This document shows, piece by piece, positions 51,011 through 63,082 of a stretch of 64,000 nt of DNA (positions are counted from its first letter, which is position 1; every line of letters begins with the position of its first letter). Position numbers and translations under genes: made by a program. Origin of the DNA: Acheta domesticus (lineage: Eukaryota > Arthropoda > Insecta > Orthoptera > Gryllidae); NCBI GenBank assembly GCA_031308135.1, contig JAHLJT010009419.1:68624550-68688549 (forward strand), written 5' to 3'. The notes below the pieces were generated by a model. It ran no database searches. It had not been told where the DNA came from and saw nothing but the letters and a program-made list of their open reading frames with translations.

Positions 51011-54000
51011 GTTCCCTCGCTTTTTTTTCGGAGTATCGAGCCGCTTTTTCGCGCTCATTTCAAACCGTAAAATGAGACAATGATTGAATATTATGCTCTC
51101 AACATGTTTTTGCGCTCATGAACCTATCTCAGGTTTCAGTCTGCAAATAATACGGAATTCTCAAGAATATCAAATTTCCTCGTATTTTATTTCTAAGCTT
51201 TAAATTTCTGTCTATACTTACTTCGTAAACTGACACATTTGCGTTCCAGTTTTGAACGCTTTTGAATATTCCAATACACTTTCTACTCGTAATAAACCCA
51301 GAGTGGGGCAAACGGAGAAATATCCTCCGTAAAATGAGATCACGTCCTTACCCCTCCGGCGGACGCGTCCCATCGTATCCTGCCAGCAGGCGCGTGCGGC
51401 ACTGCGTACCGCATTTATCATCTTCGATTTTCGCGTCAATAGTAATAACTTTTGTTAGGGAAAGTGAAGGAAATATTCTTTATGTATGTTTTAATACATT
51501 TTCATTTCATAATACCTAACTAAATACCAAACGAAATAACAATATTAATAAGAGTCTGATCCATCACTCGCTCTCTTCTTGTCTTAGCACGTGTTAAGTG
51601 TCGGGGAATAATTACGGTGCAAACGTACCTTCTAACGTTTCTTCAGAAACAACACATTTAAAATTGAATTAGTAGTTAGTACTCCAAATTCCGCGTCATG
51701 AAGCTCAATAACAAAACTTCACTGAGAATTCAAATGGATAAAATACGCAAATATTATACTTACATGACAAGGAGCGAGGGGTACGGAGTGCCACAATTGT
51801 TGCAGTTCTGATTACTAATGAATAACGGACGATCGGTAGTGTGTAAAATCGTGATTTGAGTGTCATTAGGATGAAAATATAATCAACGAAGAATAACTTT
51901 GAGCTCAATAGTGCGTTCATAATTATTTACATGAAATATACAAAAATGTAAGAATTCGGCGCTGAGTGCCGCTACGCGCCCCCCGGAGGGTTAAAAATGA
52001 GACATTGATCATAACGCTTTCAAAATATTTTTTAAAATTGAATTTAGAAGAAATCACATTCTCTTCAAATTTCCTTTTTTCTTCAAAGACCTATAAATAT
52101 TGCGCTGAAAATTTAAATTCCTATTGTTTGCGTTAGTACACAGAGGGAATTTTCTGCAAATTTTCAGCAATCAGTTTCAGCAATTTCAGTTTTTGTGCAA
52201 TGAAACATGTAACTTCAGGAAAAAACACCAGAAATTTTGCTGTGTCAAGCTTTCAGTTCAAACAAAGATTCTTTGCTTCAACCTCACATTCATTTTCCTT
52301 AAAGTATCTGGTCTGTCAGTTTACTCGGTTCGATGCTCTGCTTACATTCAGGAGAAAGGCGATGGAACGTATGCGACAAGCAGGATAAGGGATCTGCTGG
52401 AAACCCATTAAGGCTGGGGTTGCGACACAAATACTTTGCTTCGCTGCTAAGCCATCTCTCATCTCTTGATACTTAAGTATCAACCTCTAGCTTACAATTC
52501 TCACGAATGTAAATGACCGTAGAATGTCTTAATTAAACCTTTAGTGTTCTTAATCCTTGTTGACTTATCAACTCGCTTTTAAATTTCAAAATACGTAATT
52601 CAATCCGGAATTCTCACCTTATTCAACTATGTTAAGTTTTAACATATACAAAAAAATATTTTCTTTCTCGATTAAAATAAATTTTCAAATTATTAAATAT
52701 TATTATCATATTAGTTTATAAAAAAGAGGTAAACAATGATGTATCATATGATAATGGTTTGATAGTAATTTGAATATTATACTTCCTGATAAGTGATTTT
52801 AAATTGATGTGAGGGCTAATCATGGAAATATTGCCAGTTCAATTTAAAATCACATGTTAGAAAGTAAAATTTTATAGTCCAACTACTCTCAAATATTAAC
52901 AAATTATGCATCAATCAATTCCTGTTTCTATGATCTAACCATTGCCAGTGAAAAACAGTATAGTTCCATTTAAAAAATCAATTAATACATTTCTCGAAAA
53001 CTAATAATATTCCCGAACGATATCCATATAACAAATTACTTGCCCCATAATTCCGCTTTCTTGTGCGAAAATTGCATTTCGTAAACTGTTTAGAAGTTAT
53101 AGGGGTGGTCGATAGTTTGTGAGACAACAGGTATAGTGAGTTTTTTATAATACAACCGGCATTTGTTCATACTCCCGTCGTTCTTTAATAGAAATCTACT
53201 CATTATTGGTTTGCACAAAGGTATAATAAATTGGCAATACATCATGTAGTGTCGCTACTTTCATTTTTAAAGTGAAGAAATCGTCATGCACTTTTAAGCA
53301 ACGAAAAGTCTACTTTGGATTTTGAATGTAATTCTGTTTCGCTGCTGTATTCTCGCAAAGGTGAGAAACAGCGGGCTCCGTGTGCCTTGAATCCGCCTGA
53401 TCTCTTTTTCACGAAGTCGAGCGACGGTGGCGCGGCCGCGCTTGCATGTGCTGTGAATTCAGAGAAGCCTGCATTATTTCTACGCTGAAGATCGCCTTTC
53501 CTGCTGAATGTCGCACCACGCCTAGTGGATAAAACAGCCACTTGGGCGACCGTTTAGGCGAGCGCAGGGTCGGCCCTGGCGAGTGGGTCTAGGTCGGGGC
53601 AACGCCCCCTCCATTCAATATTCAAAGCGCGTCGGTCGATATTTTGCTAGCCGTCGACTCAATGCTGCTTTTGGAGCTGTTTGAACGGAACGAAATGAAT
53701 AAAACGAAAGTATCCGAGAATAAACTTTCCTCATATTCTCTTCCGTTCCCAGTATTCAATTGTGACATACTTTTACATGATTTCATTATGAACACTGTTT
53801 TAAACTCACATAAAACTCTACTTTTGTCAAAACATTTCGTTACATTAAATACGTTCAGTATCCTCCATCAGTACATACCAGAGTCGATTTAACAGGATAC
53901 CCCAGAAGCTATTAGAGAGGAGAATCGTGAGAGATCTAACAGATGATACATGAGAAAATATCTCAGAATTGACGTGACTGAATGTCGTATCTGCATTGTC

Positions 54001-56089
54001 CGTAGTCAATTAGCATACGCGATGAGAACATCACAGTTCAACGTGAATAAAATCTCTATCAAAATGTCTCTTTCCTTCTACAAACTCTAAAAATATTTCT
54101 ATCTTCGTGTTTTGATTTGTGGACACTGAACTGGTATTTATCAAAAGTTTCAAGCACAGCTACATTTTGTAAGTAAATAATTGCTCATAAAATTCACGAA
54201 TGAAATAATAGAAAATATCAGAAAGACTGGTTCACTAATTAGCATGACGCATCTTATTATTTTATATCATCTTACGCCTGTGCGCAAGCAATGATAATTT
54301 TAATGACGGAAAGAGTACGAATATGTACTTATCTTATATCTACTTGCTTTTGCATGTAATAGCTGCGTGGAATATTCTAAACGCTGTATAAATTAATATT
54401 GAGGTTCTTTTTCCTTCCAAAGAAAGTAGTCTGTGTTAAATACGGAGACAGCTCGGACTAGTATACAGGTGTAGGGTTCTCAACAAGCGCTGACAGAACA
54501 CAATCGGTTAGCTTGTAGACAATAGTCGCAAGCAATAATAGCTATTTCGTGAACAAAGAGTTTCGTAAAAACAGCATAAAATGGATAAAATGGGTCACTT
54601 CGTTTCTGGTTAAAATGGTTTTCGTTAGTTCGGGAGACTGGCCATGAACCGGCATTGCTCGGTTTTCTATAATTCTCATAATTGACAAAGTACTCCAAAA
54701 TTTCGCGTTTTAAAGTTATCATTGCGATTCTGATGTAATTGTCAGGTGAAAGGAAAAAAGTATTTTTACGTATAAAGAAAAATTTTAAATATATTTGTGT
54801 AATTCGAAACGTATTAAAATGGTTCGCCAGTTTTACTTGGTATTTACGAAATCTGAATTCTTCACAAAGCAATGTAGGAAATAAAGCGCATTAGAGAGAG
54901 GAAGACAGTGAATATTTACTTTTTGTCTAGTTATATTTCCTTCGTTCCAATGTTTCCAGATACTCATAGTTTCTTTTTACTATATTCCAAATGTTTCGTT
55001 GATATTTATTTTTCTTGAAAAAATCTAGGCCATTCAGAATTTCAGTCAACTTACATGAAATTCATAATTCTAATAAAGTTACAAGCAATTGTTTTCGAAA
55101 TTTCGCGTGCTTCAAAACTATTTTTAGAATTAATAAATGTTTCATTTCCATGATATTCACGGAATGTCCTTCGCGTTCGTCACATTTTTTAAAATTTGTT
55201 TTACTACAATATGCACAAAGTGACTGCATAAGTGACACATGACGTTTTTCTCACGGCCCCAGTAGAATTGTAGAGCACAAGAACTGCGCTTTTCTTGTGA
55301 TTGTAACTGAAAGCGAAGTGACGTCTGATGCACTGAGCTGAGGGGAGTTCTCTTCGATTCCTTCTCACCGAGGCATCACGCGATATATATCGTTCTTAGC
55401 CTCAGCCACATCCACTGCTTTGCATCATTTCAAGGTTGCCATTTCACCATGAATGCATAGAACCTTCCTTGGCTGAATGGATCTCACAGATTAGAACTTC
55501 CCTTTTCACCTTCACTCTATCTTTTTAATGTATTCCAGATTGCTCCAGTGAAGGAAAGGCTATCAAATGTTTGATACTAGTTTTGCACAGCGTTTCTGTT
55601 CCCCTTTATTCCATTTCCTTTCAGGCTATCTCTATGGTTGTTATTTTTATCTGACATCAACCATTGCTGACTTTCTATTTAAACTATAAGAGTGACTACG
55701 TAAACTCACTAGAGCAATGGTGCTCTACTTAAACTTATGTGCGTTTGTAGTCTAGAATTAACTAAGAAAGATAAGAACTCTCGTGGAGACTACATTGTAA
55801 GTTTAAATTCGCAGACGATACGATCGTCTCAAGTGGATAAGGAAAGTATAAAAAAATGAAATATCGGCGACTTTCGGAATGAAAAGGAAAGAATAAATAG
55901 GTTAGTACGACTTTTCATCATTTGATCTTAATTGAGAAGACAAGAATGGAATACATATAATTTGCTGCATCATCTACCTTTCAAGTACAATCGTCTAGAA
56001 TAGTGGTTGGCAAATTAGCAAAGCGTAAGAGTTGCGGGAGTCCTCGATCAGGTCACCGAAGCAAGCATTGAAGACGAAGCACCTAGCGG

Positions 56090-56770
56090 CTCTCAGTTCC
56101 AAAGCGCCACAAATCGGGGAGCCACTGGACCTCCCAATCCGCCAGCAATTCGCCCCGGCGTCGGCCTCGAGTCACCTGTCTCGTCCCTTACGCCCCAGAC
56201 ACACCTCGGTCCACCCACTCTCCCGACCCTCTCCAAAACGCCACGCCTCCACTACTCTGCCCGCCCCGCTCTGTCCACCTTGCTCCGCCCACCACTCCAA
56301 GCCACGCCCTGCCAACCCCATCACTCCACTCAGCCCTGACTCACCCCTCCTTCGCTCCACCCGCTCCTCCTCCGCCCCGCTCAGCCCCCGCCACCCCACG
56401 CAATGACCCAACCCGCCCCACTTGCCACCGGTTCCACTTCGCTTCACCAGCGAGCGCCCCTATCAAATCCTCCCCCTATCCATAACCCCCCCTCGCCCGC
56501 CCCGTCCTTCCCCTCCCCTACCTCGGTCTGCCCAACCGGCCGGCATTTGCATAACGGCCGCGGGCTGCTCCAATTTGCATGGCGAGCGTCCGCGCGCCGA
56601 AGGTGGAAACAGAGCCGGTGGCGTTGCAGGTTGGCGCGGCGGGGAAGCGCGGGGGCGGGGTCAGTGGAAGCGGCTGCGCTGGGACAAACTGCAGGACACG
56701 CCTTCCACGCTCACGACTCGCGTAGCCGTTTGTTCACGTCGCGCCAACCAAGCCACCGGGAATCAATTTA
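56090..56770. other. GC-rich island with two octamer motifs
   Basis: C-rich left half and CpG-rich right half. ATTTGCAT occurs at 56545-56552 and 56573-56580, 28 bp apart, in the GC-rich part. Open frames here are low complexity. Candidate intronic enhancer or promoter. Confidence 0.4.
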
Positions 56771-57164
56771 TTCTCCGTTTCTCAGAATTAAAATCACAAT
56801 AACATGACGGAACTGCTTTGGAAACGGAAGATTCCAAACGCAAACCACAATTTACATTATTAATACAAACATTCTCTTGATTTGTGTGACTAGCTGAGTT
56901 TATCTCTGACTGTGCAGCAACCGTGGCCTTGACAGTTTAGCAACCTTATCCGGGGAATCCTAGGATTTAAGCCTCCATGGCGGATTCTAGACGCGGAGTT
57001 TTATAGCTAGGTCGAATTCAGTCTCTGGCTGAAGGAGAATTCTAGATGCCGGATTGATCTGATTGCTAGTTTTCCGTGATTTCTCTGATCAATTGCAGGC
57101 GAATGTCGGAGCAGTAATCTAACAAAGGAGCCTTCTTTCCTTCCTCTTCCTTGTTTCTCTCGTA

Positions 57165-57445
57165 CTCCCCTCACGACACACACACACACATACACACACA
57201 CACACACACACACATACACACGCACACTACAGCACTACACTACAACAAATGTCGGGATACCAGTCGGAGCTTCGACCCAGCTGGAGCGGTGCACTGCTGG
57301 GGGAGATACCTGGAAGAAGACATTCCCCGCAGGACCTACTTGTAGGATGGCCCTGGAAACTCTGCAACCACTAGAGGAGGAACACCGCCACCTTCCGGTA
57401 TTAAAATATTTACAATACTAACTGGGCTAATGAACGTGGCAACTT
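57165..57445 (+). repeat. Family S dispersed repeat with (CA)n
   Basis: The (CA)n/(TACA) tract (57174-57228) is followed by ATGTCGGGATACCAGTCGGA, GACCCAGCTGGAGCGGTG, GGGAGATACCTGG and the end CTGGGCTAATGAACG. Confidence 0.6.
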
Positions 57446-57612
57446 GAAGTACCTTGAAGTATCAATCAAGCAAACAATTGACTTGTGTGTGTATTGAACA
57501 AAATTAAATCTACTGTGTAAATAAAACACTTTTTCTCATTACTGCTTCAGATATAAGTCAATTTGCGGACCAACCATAATAAATTATGCATTTGTGATAA
57601 ACGTTAATATTC

Positions 57613-57620
57613 TTATAAAA
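57613..57620. repeat. target-site duplication, left copy (8 bp)
   Basis: TTATAAAA, repeated at 57934-57941. Confidence 0.88.
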
Positions 57621-57933
57621 CAGGGCTATCCAACTTAAAAGCGCTTTTGGGCCACATATCAAATTCTAGTTAAGGCGCTGGACGTGCCGTAATTTAAGAT
57701 GATTTTTACCCCCAACTACTGAGATTATACTGAAACATATGTGTGTGTATATATTATATGCTTTCATTCAACATACTTAATTATTAATGTACACACAAAG
57801 AGTAAAATTAATATATAATTAACATAAAATAAGATAAATTGTGCAATTGTATTGTATTTTGTTGGTATAATACAATTTTTCAAAGCAGTCGCCGTCTGCA
57901 AGCGGCCCGCGGGCCACCATTTGGAAAGCCCTG
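57621..57933. mobile_element. hAT-type MITE, 313 bp, with 8-bp target duplication
   Basis: Ends CAGGGCTATCCAACTTAAAA and, on the - strand, CAGGGCTTTCCAAATGG. GGGCCAC and GGCCCGCGGGCC lie inside. Exact 8-bp direct repeats flank the element. Non-coding AT-rich interior. Confidence 0.88.
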
Positions 57934-58989
57934 TTATAAAAAGTTGATCCCGAATTTCTTGTAATTGAAGCTGGTAAGAGCCGGTGACAGCTCTGAGTTG
58001 ATTAGTGACCTTGCTCGAGTCCTGTCAAGGCAATAGACACTCATAGCCATCCGTAGACATACGTAGCCGCCGTAGGTAGCAAGTCTTGTTACAACGACAT
58101 CGATAAAGATGAATGACGATATACGGGGAGTGCTCGAAAGATCCGCCACTGGTGAATGGAGCTGACCCTTGGCCCATTGGACTGTAACTGGAACGGATGT
58201 CGCACGTGGTCGTAAGGATTGTGGACGTGACAGGGCCATAGATGATGTAAAGTACCTGTAGCACATTTTTCTATGCTATAGTACAGAGAGTCAAATTGTT
58301 TCTTAGTGAAATGCGTTACCTTATAACTACAATTTAATTTGATTGTAGAAATTATGAAACATATGAATAAAAGAAAAAATGTGGTATAGTCACTATTAAA
58401 GATAGCCATGCAGTGATCATTTAGGTCAGGTTTCCTACTGGTCGCAGTGACACGTTTCATGGCACCGTGGCATGCTAAGAGCTTCTTTGCGCAGCTGACG
58501 TCGGGCAAGGAAACTATGAGGAGTAACCCTGCTCTCAGAAGGCAGTGTAATAGAATTTTACAAGGTACTCGATGAATCACGACTTCCAAACTTAACAGAT
58601 AATGCTACTCAAATAATATCTATGTATTGTAGCAAATATGTCTGTGTACAAGCATTTTCAATAACTGAAATTTCTCAAAAACAAGCACGAAGTCTGATTA
58701 AGTATCGAAAATTTGAGAAATGATTTACGAACCTCACTTTATCAACGTGGAATCGAAAGTAAATAAGGCGGATATGCACAGAAAAGTCAAAATCAACATG
58801 TAAACAAAAAATAACAACAAACCTTCTTAAATTTATTTATTTAAATTCTGCCTATTCGTATTTCATGAGTAAAGCGTAAAAGCGTTCAGAGTGACAGACT
58901 ACTGCTCTCTTGTGGCAAGGTGATGAACTGTGTGGAGGGATGATTTTCGTCATGCTACCCTTATCACGCACGACACCCTACACGCTACG

Positions 58990-59215
58990 CTACACGCCCG
59001 CACGTAACATCGACCTTGACATCACTCCCTTAGGTTTTAAAAGAGTGAGTATCATTGATTCTGGGCGGAAAGGTTCTCCCTCAATGTATCTCCATAAACG
59101 AAGCATCACTCCAGCTCGATGTAAGACTCCGGACTGGTCTCCCGACATGTGTGGTAATGTATTTCGTGTAAGTGTGTGTGTGTGTGTATGTGTGAGTGAG
59201 TGTGTGTGCATGTGT
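58990..59215 (-). repeat. Family S dispersed repeat, - orientation, with (TG)n
   Basis: On the - strand, after the (CA)n of 59171-59214, it reads ATGTCGGGAGACCAGTCCGG, GAGCTGGAGTGATG and GGAGATACATTGAGG, paralleling 57.24-57.32 kb. Confidence 0.6.
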
Positions 59216-59228
59216 AAGGAGAGAGGAT

Positions 59229-59425
59229 GGTGACGAAAATGAAGGTGGAAATATCGTGAGTGGTCCTATCCTCGCCCCTTACTTACACACACTTACACTA
59301 ACATGCACTATCCCACCAGTCGATGGTGGGTCGGCGACGAATCTCGCCATTCATCGGTGAATGATCAAAGCCACCTCCCGAGGAATAAACATGTAGTACA
59401 CTTACGGGACTAATGACCTTCCCGG
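59229..59425 (+). repeat. Family S dispersed repeat, + orientation
   Basis: CCCCTTACTTACACACAC, then CCACCAGTCGATGG, and the end CTTACGGGACTAATGACC. It diverges from the neighbouring copy, with the (TG)n tract between them. Confidence 0.5.
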
Positions 59426-59589
59426 ATTCACCAATAATCAATCAAACCCGGTTAATAATGCCGCACATCTATCGATTTTGCCGCCGCGCTCGTTGCAGCG
59501 TGTGCGTTTAAAAGACGTAAATTATATAACGAAAGTAGAGACTGAAAGAGACGATATTTAGTAACGCGGAGAAAATGGGACCAGGTGAG

Positions 59590-59890
59590 ACGCGTCATTC
59601 TCCCCGCTGCACCTGGCTAAGAGCAGACAGACGTTGAAAGCCATCGTGACGGAAATGAAGCGGGGTCGCGGCGAGCGACATCTGTTTGTCCTGGGACGCG
59701 CCGCCGGGCGAGGATGGGCGCGCGGGCAGAGCGGGGGCGGGGCCGACGCGAAACACCTGTTCGGCTCTCGCGTGCCGGCGCGCCGTCAGTCTGGCACCCC
59801 GGCGCCGCGCCGCGCCCGGCCCCGCCCACCTCCACGCACCCCGCTCCCACCACGCCACGCCTCGTCCCGCTCACCGCCGCTCACCAGCAA
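59590..59890. other. GC-rich island
   Basis: CpG-dense and open in several frames on both strands with Arg/Ala/Pro-rich translations. No product recognised. Confidence 0.4.
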
Positions 59891-62044
59891 GCACGAGTCA
59901 GAAAGCTGTCTGCGAAAAAAGGAAGGAAGTAGCTCCTGTTCACCCATCTTTAAATTATTCGCATATTCGAAAATAATGATATTTCGTTACCTTTTAATAT
60001 CTCTTATATTTATCAGTGCAAACAATGAATAGTAATATACAATTTAAAGCATTATAGGTGTAAGCACATTATACATTATTTATTTCGAAGAACGTAAATC
60101 ATCTTTTTTAATGTTGTATTGAGAGTCATCTTTTGGATTTTATTGTGTTTAGAAATATATAAGCCACAATTTTGGCGAAAAATTCTATGTGGGGAACATT
60201 TCAATCTTGCCATGTACCCCTATACTCGAAACGATCCACCATTTGAAATGTCGGTTATTGCATGTAATATTAGAGAACTTGGTGATTGGAATATCGGCAG
60301 GCCATTCGTTACTAGTTTCAATGTGGTGCATTACGAATTCGCCTGAAAGGAGTATCAGAAGTGTCATACAGTGACACAAATCCTAGTGCACAAGTCCTAG
60401 AATTTATCTATAAACAAGAAAGTTAATCAGGGCGTTACAAAGTCAGTGTAAGCTCTTAATACTGAAATTCAAGAGAAAAAGTACTCTCTTTCGATAATCA
60501 ATAAAACTCAAGTAATGCCTACAGTGTGAGCAGTTTTCTCTGTACAGAAGTTTGTTATAGAGAATTTACTATGTACTTATTCGTAATCAAAAAACTTTTC
60601 TGCTGTAAACCCTCGTATGGAACATTCTCTTTCTAATATGTGTAGCTTCCCTAAAGGCCAATGGTCGATGAAATAAAATTGACAAAATGTCTCAAAGCAT
60701 AGTCAACGTTACGTTTGGGCCCTATATCAGTTGAAGTTTTATCGATACCTGGCGTAGAATGTATTCGTAAAAATATATGTATTGCAGGAAAATATTTTAG
60801 ACAGTTTTAAAGTAACAGATATCTTAACAAAATTGAAGACATTTGGCGTAAATAAAATATAACGTTCAGTTGCTTTATAATATCTCACGTACTGATTAAC
60901 ACAAAACTCAATGCCCATAAATTAGCAAGTAGCTGAAACTGAAGATTGCTACAACTGCATAAAATGTGTACCAGGGTGTTCATATCCTGACGAAACGTTA
61001 AAGAATGCGCGAGCACTCTTATGCCCAATTACGCTCAGAAGATGTACCAATTTTACTTGTCTGAACAAATGCGAGTGTCGGCAGCCATAACCCAGCGAGT
61101 GAAATTAAATCAACGTTAGCCATCCGCTATGCTTTCCGCCGACATGTCTGCGTCGTTTACACATTCTGAGGAACTATGCGTGTCACGCTTTCGCACACGG
61201 CCAGGACACTATGCGGTGTCGCCCAGATAAAACCACCATCACCCCCACCAAAGGCGACCAATGAATGGTTAAGCCACACCATGTTGCCAACGGTACGCTC
61301 ACTGAGCTGGAAACGCGAGACAAACTACAATTAGTTACCTTTACACTACACATATAGGGTCACCTTTAGCCAAACACAAAAAGCGTATTACTCGCTTTCT
61401 GTGATTTCTACGTTTATTTTGTAAATCTCCTCCGTCGGTCTGAGGAAAACACTGCTTTGGTGGTCGTATATCTTTCTATTCCCTTCTCTCCGTCATTCGA
61501 CATCCCCTCCGTCTGACATTGGTACATTATCCCAGGTGATGCCAACCCGGCTCTTGCTTGATTCCCATTTCTCACGTCGACGCAGCCCCTGGACTCTTAC
61601 TTATTGAGTGTTCGTATCACCTGTGTCTAGCGAAGCCCGTATTAGCTAGCCACGAATTAAACGGGCGACAATCAGACGGCACTCGAGCAGTACTGCCTGT
61701 TACTCGTAATCCCATACAGAGCGCCCTGGTAGTACCTAGACCTACTAACAACAGAGGAGAGTAAAGAGCAAAGCTTCAAAACCCCCCAAAACAGTTACGA
61801 AGAGTTACTGGAAACAGGAACGAAGAGTTACTTCAGGAAAGGAGATGAATGGGAGGAGTCCACCATGCCCCAACACGTATAACGCGGATCTCGAAACCGC
61901 GTCCTCTCAAACCGAGCTCGCCACTGTACTTGAGCCATGGCGACCGCGACTATGCGTATTGCGTCGATACGGCAGTCGCATTTCATAGCTGCTCGTATGC
62001 TCGTAGATCCGCGCTGCGCTCGTCCCTGGGGCTGTAAATTGAAT

Positions 62045-62400
62045 TGAATTGATGCCTTATTTTACGTGGCGAGACTCAGGCCATGAGGCCTGCTCTTCCG
62101 TCTGACCACGCAAATTTCGTTACGCTCCTTTCACCAACTGGCGGAGGAAGAAGGTCGGGCAACGAAACAGGCGATTTTTGAAGAGAAACAGAGCTCAGAG
62201 GCGTCATTTAGGCTTGAGGATCTTTTGCATGCAGTAAATCTACTAACATGGGACAGCCGGCTTTACTTCCCCTCCGAAGGAAGGCGTACGAAGGATTTTT
62301 TCGCCCTTAAAAATCCATGGCTTCGATCGGATTTGAGCCCGCGAACTTGGGTACAACAGTCCGACACGCTAACCGCTACACCATCGCTGCAACTGCTGTG
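62045..62400 (-). mobile_element. tRNA-derived SINE, about 355 bp, - orientation
   Basis: The head on the - strand has the A-box-like GGTGTAGCGGTTAGCGTGTC and a B-box region TTCGCGGGCTCAAATCC at tRNA spacing. The body includes AAGCCGGCTGTCCCATG. The 3' part GTGGTCAGACGGAAGAGCAG...CTGAGTCTCGCCACGTAA is shared with 20.28 kb, and the end is an (ATTCA)n-like tail. Target duplications were not resolved. Confidence 0.7.
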
Positions 62401-62710
62401 GTGATCGAACGTCGGAGGCAGTTGGCGCTCCCATTAGCCAGCGGCGTGCGAGGTCCGCCGGAGGGCTCTCCCGGGGCCGCTTTTCTCTGCCGCCGCCGCC
62501 GCCATTGATTTTCGCGCGGGCTCGGTAGAGAGTGCGCGTGGGCGTAGGAGCCCGGGGAATGCAATCTGCTGCCGAAACGCCCCCACCGCTCGTGAGGCCT
62601 CGCCCCGCCCCGGCCTATCCGGACGGCGCGCGCCAGCTCGCCCGCTTCGTCACGCTGCGCCTCGCCGCGCCTCGCGCTCTTGTGCTCCGAAGCTGGAAAG
62701 CGAAGGACTC
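62400..62710. other. GC-rich island
   Basis: CpG-rich with a GCC triplet run (about 62489-62503). It lies directly next to the TCACTGAT cluster. No gene recognised. Confidence 0.45.
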
Positions 62711-62720
62711 TCTGAACTTG

Positions 62721-63082
62721 AATCAGCGAAATTGTTGCTGATTAAATCAGTGAGAGCCGAAGTCACTGATATCTTCGGTCAAAATGTATAGTTTGGCTGA
62801 CAATCAGCGAATACGCGAACCTTTTCATAATGACCGCCAGCATTTCACTGGTCGTCAGTGGTAAAAGTGCCGCGCCACCATCGCTCACTGATAGTCCAGT
62901 CGTCACGTTCAATTCGTTGTCCCAGATTTCACTGATTCAAACAGTGAAGTTTCACTGATTCAAAAAGTGGACCCGATTTTCACTGATTTGTTCATTTCAA
63001 TTCACTGATTGTGAGTGGTAGGGTTATAACTGACACCATCAGTGAATTTTCACTGTCAATCAGTAGTTTTTCACTGATTCAG
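62721..63082. repeat. dense cluster of the TCACTGAT motif
   Basis: I count nine exact 8-mers TCACTGAT or ATCAGTGA (62746, 62763, 62885, 62929, 62952, 62980, 63002, 63038, 63071) plus variants such as AATCAGCGA (62721 and 62802), ACAGTGAA (62941) and TTCACTGTC (63049). Orientation is mixed and spacing irregular (about 17-120 bp), so it is not a simple tandem array. AATCAGC and GCTGATT also form a 7-bp inverted repeat at 62721-62743. Confidence 0.85.

Noticed and set aside
50644..51075. 143-codon frame that includes the frequenin exon
   Set aside because: Only 50713-50791 is exon. Upstream there is an acceptor, and downstream codons are CGC-repeat intron.
58089..58589. 166-codon frame on the - strand
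   Set aside because: No domain recognised, and it lies in intron sequence of ordinary composition with no splice support or repeat relation seen. Probably chance.
62317..62508. 63-codon frame beginning with a plausible peptide (GFEPANLGTTVRHANRY)
   Set aside because: This wording is the translation of a tRNA-derived SINE head on the other strand, a common false protein in insect genomes.
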